From PCC-10605 sp964409355 (GTDB lineage: Bacteria > Cyanobacteriota > Cyanobacteriia > Cyanobacteriales > Cyanobacteriaceae), in NCBI GenBank assembly GCA_964409355.1, contig CAYPDC010000005.1, forward strand, positions 1 to 64,000: DNA of 64,000 nucleotides, read 5' to 3'. The position numbers and the translations under genes were made by a program. Below the pieces are notes generated by a model. The model saw only the letters and a program-made list of their open reading frames with translations. It did not search any database and was not told the DNA's origin. Below are positions 61,950-64,000 of this stretch, piece by piece. Position 1 is the stretch's first letter, and each line of letters opens with the position of its first letter.

Positions 61950-61997
61950 ACCACATATATGGGGTAGGTGGCTCATCCCATACACCATATATAAAAT
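61950..61997 (-). promoter_or_regulatory. Paired NrdR-like boxes upstream of nrdA
   Basis: Two 16-bp palindrome-like sites with an ATATAT core, ACCACATATATGGGGT (61950-61965) and ACACCATATATAAAAT (61982-61997), are separated by 16 bp, so their centres are 32 bp apart. Tandem boxes three helical turns apart are the known NrdR arrangement at ribonucleotide reductase promoters. They lie 73-120 bp before the nrdA start. Both are imperfect matches to the consensus. Confidence 0.6.
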
Positions 61998-62249
61998 TTA
62001 GTCAATAAAATTTATTTTTCTTATCCTCTAGTTTGAGACTCAGAAGGATTAAGTTTTTGAGTCATTTTTTTAAAGTCAGGAGATTTTAGTGCTATATTAC
62101 GAATATTAATATTTCAATAAGCAATATATATTTAGAATGCTTTTTATGTAACTCAAATAAAATAGGTCTTAGCTTAACCAGAAAGAAAATGGATCTTTAC
62201 TTTCACTATCCGAATTTAATTCTAGTTTTTATTTCCCAAGAGATCATAA

Positions 62250-62365
62250 AATTTCTATGGATAAGCTAATGCGTTTCAAAATTTCATCTACTTTTAATAC
62301 AACTTTCCAATCCACTTAGGAAACGCCCACCAAAAGGTGCCATTTTGCCGAACGCACATCTTGAT
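62250..62365 (-). pseudogene. Decayed duplicate of the tex 3' end
   Basis: On the minus strand this encodes VDEILKRISLSIEIL, matching the Tex tail VNEKLKRIGLSMKI. Further upstream MCVRQNGTF matches MCAPQSGTF of the intact gene. The order is the same as at 62483-62625 but with deletions and stops. It is a partial tandem duplication of the S1-domain end. The rest of the 603-bp nrdA-tex gap holds the NrdR boxes and a hairpin. Confidence 0.7.
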
Positions 62366-62400
62366 ATATAGTTATATCTATCTTGAAAATGTCAAAAATC

Positions 62401-62482
62401 AGTAGGTTGGGTTGAGGTAACGAAACCCAAAAAAATCTTTGATGAGAAATGTTGGGTGAAATGAAATGCCACCCAACCTACT
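62401..62482. repeat. AGTAGGTTGGGT inverted repeat at the tex stop
   Basis: AGTAGGTTGGGT (62401-62412) and ACCCAACCTACT (62471-62482) are perfect 12-bp arms. Inner GGGTT/AACCC and TTGGGT segments can also pair. The right arm overlaps the tex stop codon (62481-62483). Confidence 0.7.
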
Positions 62483-64000
62483 ATATTTTCATGGATAAAC
62501 CAATGCGTTTTAACTTCTCGTTTACCTCCAATACCTTCACTTTGACAACTTGCCCAACTTTTACCACTTCAGTTGCATCACTCACGAAGCGAACACCAAA
62601 GGTGCCGCTTTGCGGAGCGCACATCTGGGATATATGTACTAAACCATCTTGATGCACTCCTATATCTACAAAAGCACCAAAATTCACCACATTAGTGACA
62701 ACCCCCTCTAAAATCATACCCTCCTTTAAATCACTAATTTCCGTGACACCTTCCTTAAAAGTAGCATATTGAAATTCAGCACGTCGATCGCGCCCTGGTT
62801 TTTCCAATTCTTGAATAATATCTTCAAGGGTAGGTAAGCCAATTTCTTCTGTTATATACTGTTTTAAATCTAGTTTTTTCAGAAGTTGATTAAGTTTATT
62901 AATTGCCGTTAAAGGTACTTTTAAATCACTAGAAATTTTTTGAACAATATGATAACTTTCGGGATGGACTGAGGTATTATCTAAAGGATTATCACCATCT
63001 CGAATGCGTAAAAATCCTCCTGCTAATTCAAAGGTTTTCGCTCCTAATTTCTTGACTTTCAGTAATTCTTTTCTATTTTTAAATGCCCCTTTTTCATTAC
63101 GATATTGTACGATATTATTCGCAATAGTAGTATTAATTCCAGAGACAAAAACTAACAATTCCTTAGAAGCAGTATTCAAATCAACACCCACATAATTAAC
63201 ACAACTTTCGACAGTTTCTGCTAATTTTTGTTTCAATAATTTTTGATCTACATCGTGTTGATATTGTCCTACCCCAATGGATTTAGGATCAATTTTCACC
63301 AATTCAGCGAGGGGATCTTGTAACCTTCTTCCTATACTAATCGCCCCTCTAACGGTGACATCCAAATCAGGAAATTCACTAATCGCCACATCACTAGCGG
63401 AGTAAATAGACGCACCAGACTCATTTACCACAACCTTAATGGGTTTCGTGTCTATTTCCTTTAACACCTCCGTGACAAACTCATCGGTTTCCCGTGAAGC
63501 AGTGCCGTTACCAATGGCAATTAAAGCGATATGATATTTTTGGATGAGTTTTTTTAAGCTATTTTTGGCAACATTCGTCTTTTCTGGACCATTATGGGGA
63601 AATATTGCCTGATACTCTAAAAATTGCCCTGTTTCTGACAGAATCGCCACTTTGCAACCCGTCCGAAACCCCGGATCGATACCCATTGTCGGTTTCATTC
63701 CCGCAGGGGGAGATAGTAACAATTCTCGCAAATTCGCTTCAAAGGTTTTAATTGACTCTGTATCTGCCCATATTTTCATTTCTGAGTGCACATCTCGCAG
63801 TAAAGCTGGTTTTAACAGACGATTAAAGCTATCTTTGATGGTTTCTTGGTAAAATTGCCTAATGTCAGAGTTTTTTGTTTTAATTATCTTTGCTTCTACA
63901 TAGTTAATTGCCCTTTCTTCCTCAAAATCAACGTCTAAACTAAGGATTTTTTCCCCTTCCCCTCGATATAAAGCAAGAATATTATGGGAAGCAATCTTGC
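62481..64000 (-). CDS. tex: Tex family RNA-binding transcription accessory protein (5' part outside the window)
   Basis: The frame stays open to base 64000, so this is the C-terminal ~506 residues of a Tex protein (usually over 700). A GTG at 63791 inside the frame is not the start, since the upstream codons (FYQETIKDSFNRLLKPALLRD) match the family. Visible parts are the YqgF-like RNase fold (MGIDPGFRTGCKVAIL, then AIGNGTASRETD), a helix-hairpin-helix region (VDLNTASKELLVFVSGIN) and the C-terminal S1 RNA-binding domain. In the S1 domain, CAPQSGTFGV interrupts the usual ISQ...RFV segment; it is encoded by a GC-rich hairpin sequence. Tex is linked to transcription and stress recovery; its exact role is unclear. 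Confidence 0.92.
   Translation of the reverse strand, partial: KIASHNILALYRGEGEKILSLDVDFEEERAINYVEAKIIKTKNSDIRQFYQETIKDSFNRLLKPALLRDVHSEMKIWADTESIKTFEANLRELLLSPPAGMKPTMGIDPGFRTGCKVAILSETGQFLEYQAIFPHNGPEKTNVAKNSLKKLIQKYHIALIAIGNGTASRETDEFVTEVLKEIDTKPIKVVVNESGASIYSASDVAISEFPDLDVTVRGAISIGRRLQDPLAELVKIDPKSIGVGQYQHDVDQKLLKQKLAETVESCVNYVGVDLNTASKELLVFVSGINTTIANNIVQYRNEKGAFKNRKELLKVKKLGAKTFELAGGFLRIRDGDNPLDNTSVHPESYHIVQKISSDLKVPLTAINKLNQLLKKLDLKQYITEEIGLPTLEDIIQELEKPGRDRRAEFQYATFKEGVTEISDLKEGMILEGVVTNVVNFGAFVDIGVHQDGLVHISQMCAPQSGTFGVRFVSDATEVVKVGQVVKVKVLEVNEKLKRIGLSMKI

Noticed and set aside
63789..63791. GTG as the true start of tex
   Set aside because: The same frame stays open to the window end and encodes conserved Tex sequence upstream, so the gene is simply cut by the edge.

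Overview
The window is chromosomal DNA from a beta-cyanobacterium. It carries a ccmK-ccmK-ccmK-ccmL-ccmM-ccmN beta-carboxysome cluster, a cyanobacterial ATP synthase operon with both b and b' subunits, cyanophycin genes, ferredoxin-nitrite reductase behind an NtcA-type promoter, a CO2-uptake-type NdhF and a Lls1/PaO-like Rieske oxygenase. The DNA is AT-rich, is studded with GCGATCGC (HIP1) palindromes and has tandem heptamers in many spacers. A unicellular Cyanobacterium/Geminocystis-like strain would fit, but that genus-level guess is inference.

Layout. 1-55 looks like the right end of an IS200/IS605-type (TnpB) element that lies mostly outside the window. 139-1813 is a solitary NtcA-promoted nirA. 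1965-2387 is a nested MITE-like element whose right end supplies the stop codon of ccdA. 3289-5871 holds comM and galE. 6224-10678 is the carboxysome operon. 10905-13931 holds miaB, tRNA-Gly, a STAS-sugar transferase fusion and a truncated anti-sigma ATPase. 14028-20328 is the atp operon on the minus strand (atpI-B-E-F'-F-H-A-G). 20666-22761 is a one-polypeptide GmrSD-type restriction enzyme beside a decayed small gene. 22911-28081 holds a HEAT-repeat protein, a fused 5-oxoprolinase/hydantoinase and an IS630 ORF1 remnant. 28766-32274 is the iron-uptake set (double FeoA, FeoB with a 100-N assembly gap, FeoC, a small ORF). 32394-37803 holds ndhF, pcrA and trmD. 38400-42066 is cphB-cphA. 42743-55564 encodes a 4273-residue surface or secreted protein. 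55665-64000 holds an Uma2 nuclease, TldE, a Rieske oxygenase, nrdA with likely NrdR boxes, and the C-terminal part of Tex.

How the genes connect. Most genes are core housekeeping: inorganic carbon (carboxysome shell, CcmM/CcmN scaffold, NdhF), energy (ATP synthase), nitrogen (NirA, cyanophycin turnover), iron (Feo) and DNA precursors (NrdA).

The most distinctive feature outside the genes is the invasion of 3' ends by small dispersed repeats. The stop codons of ccdA, galE, trmD, the giant gene and tex lie inside, or directly against, a repeat end. Hairpin repeats also begin within a few bases of the cphB and b' stops. Several repeats sit in spacers of the ATP synthase operon. One short insert was captured in frame inside the S1 domain of Tex, and a decayed copy of that gene end lies just downstream. 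The main candidates for new biology are the giant multidomain protein, with beta-propeller-like blocks inserted into two other folds, the STAS-glycosyltransferase/anti-sigma pair, and the 3'-end repeat families.
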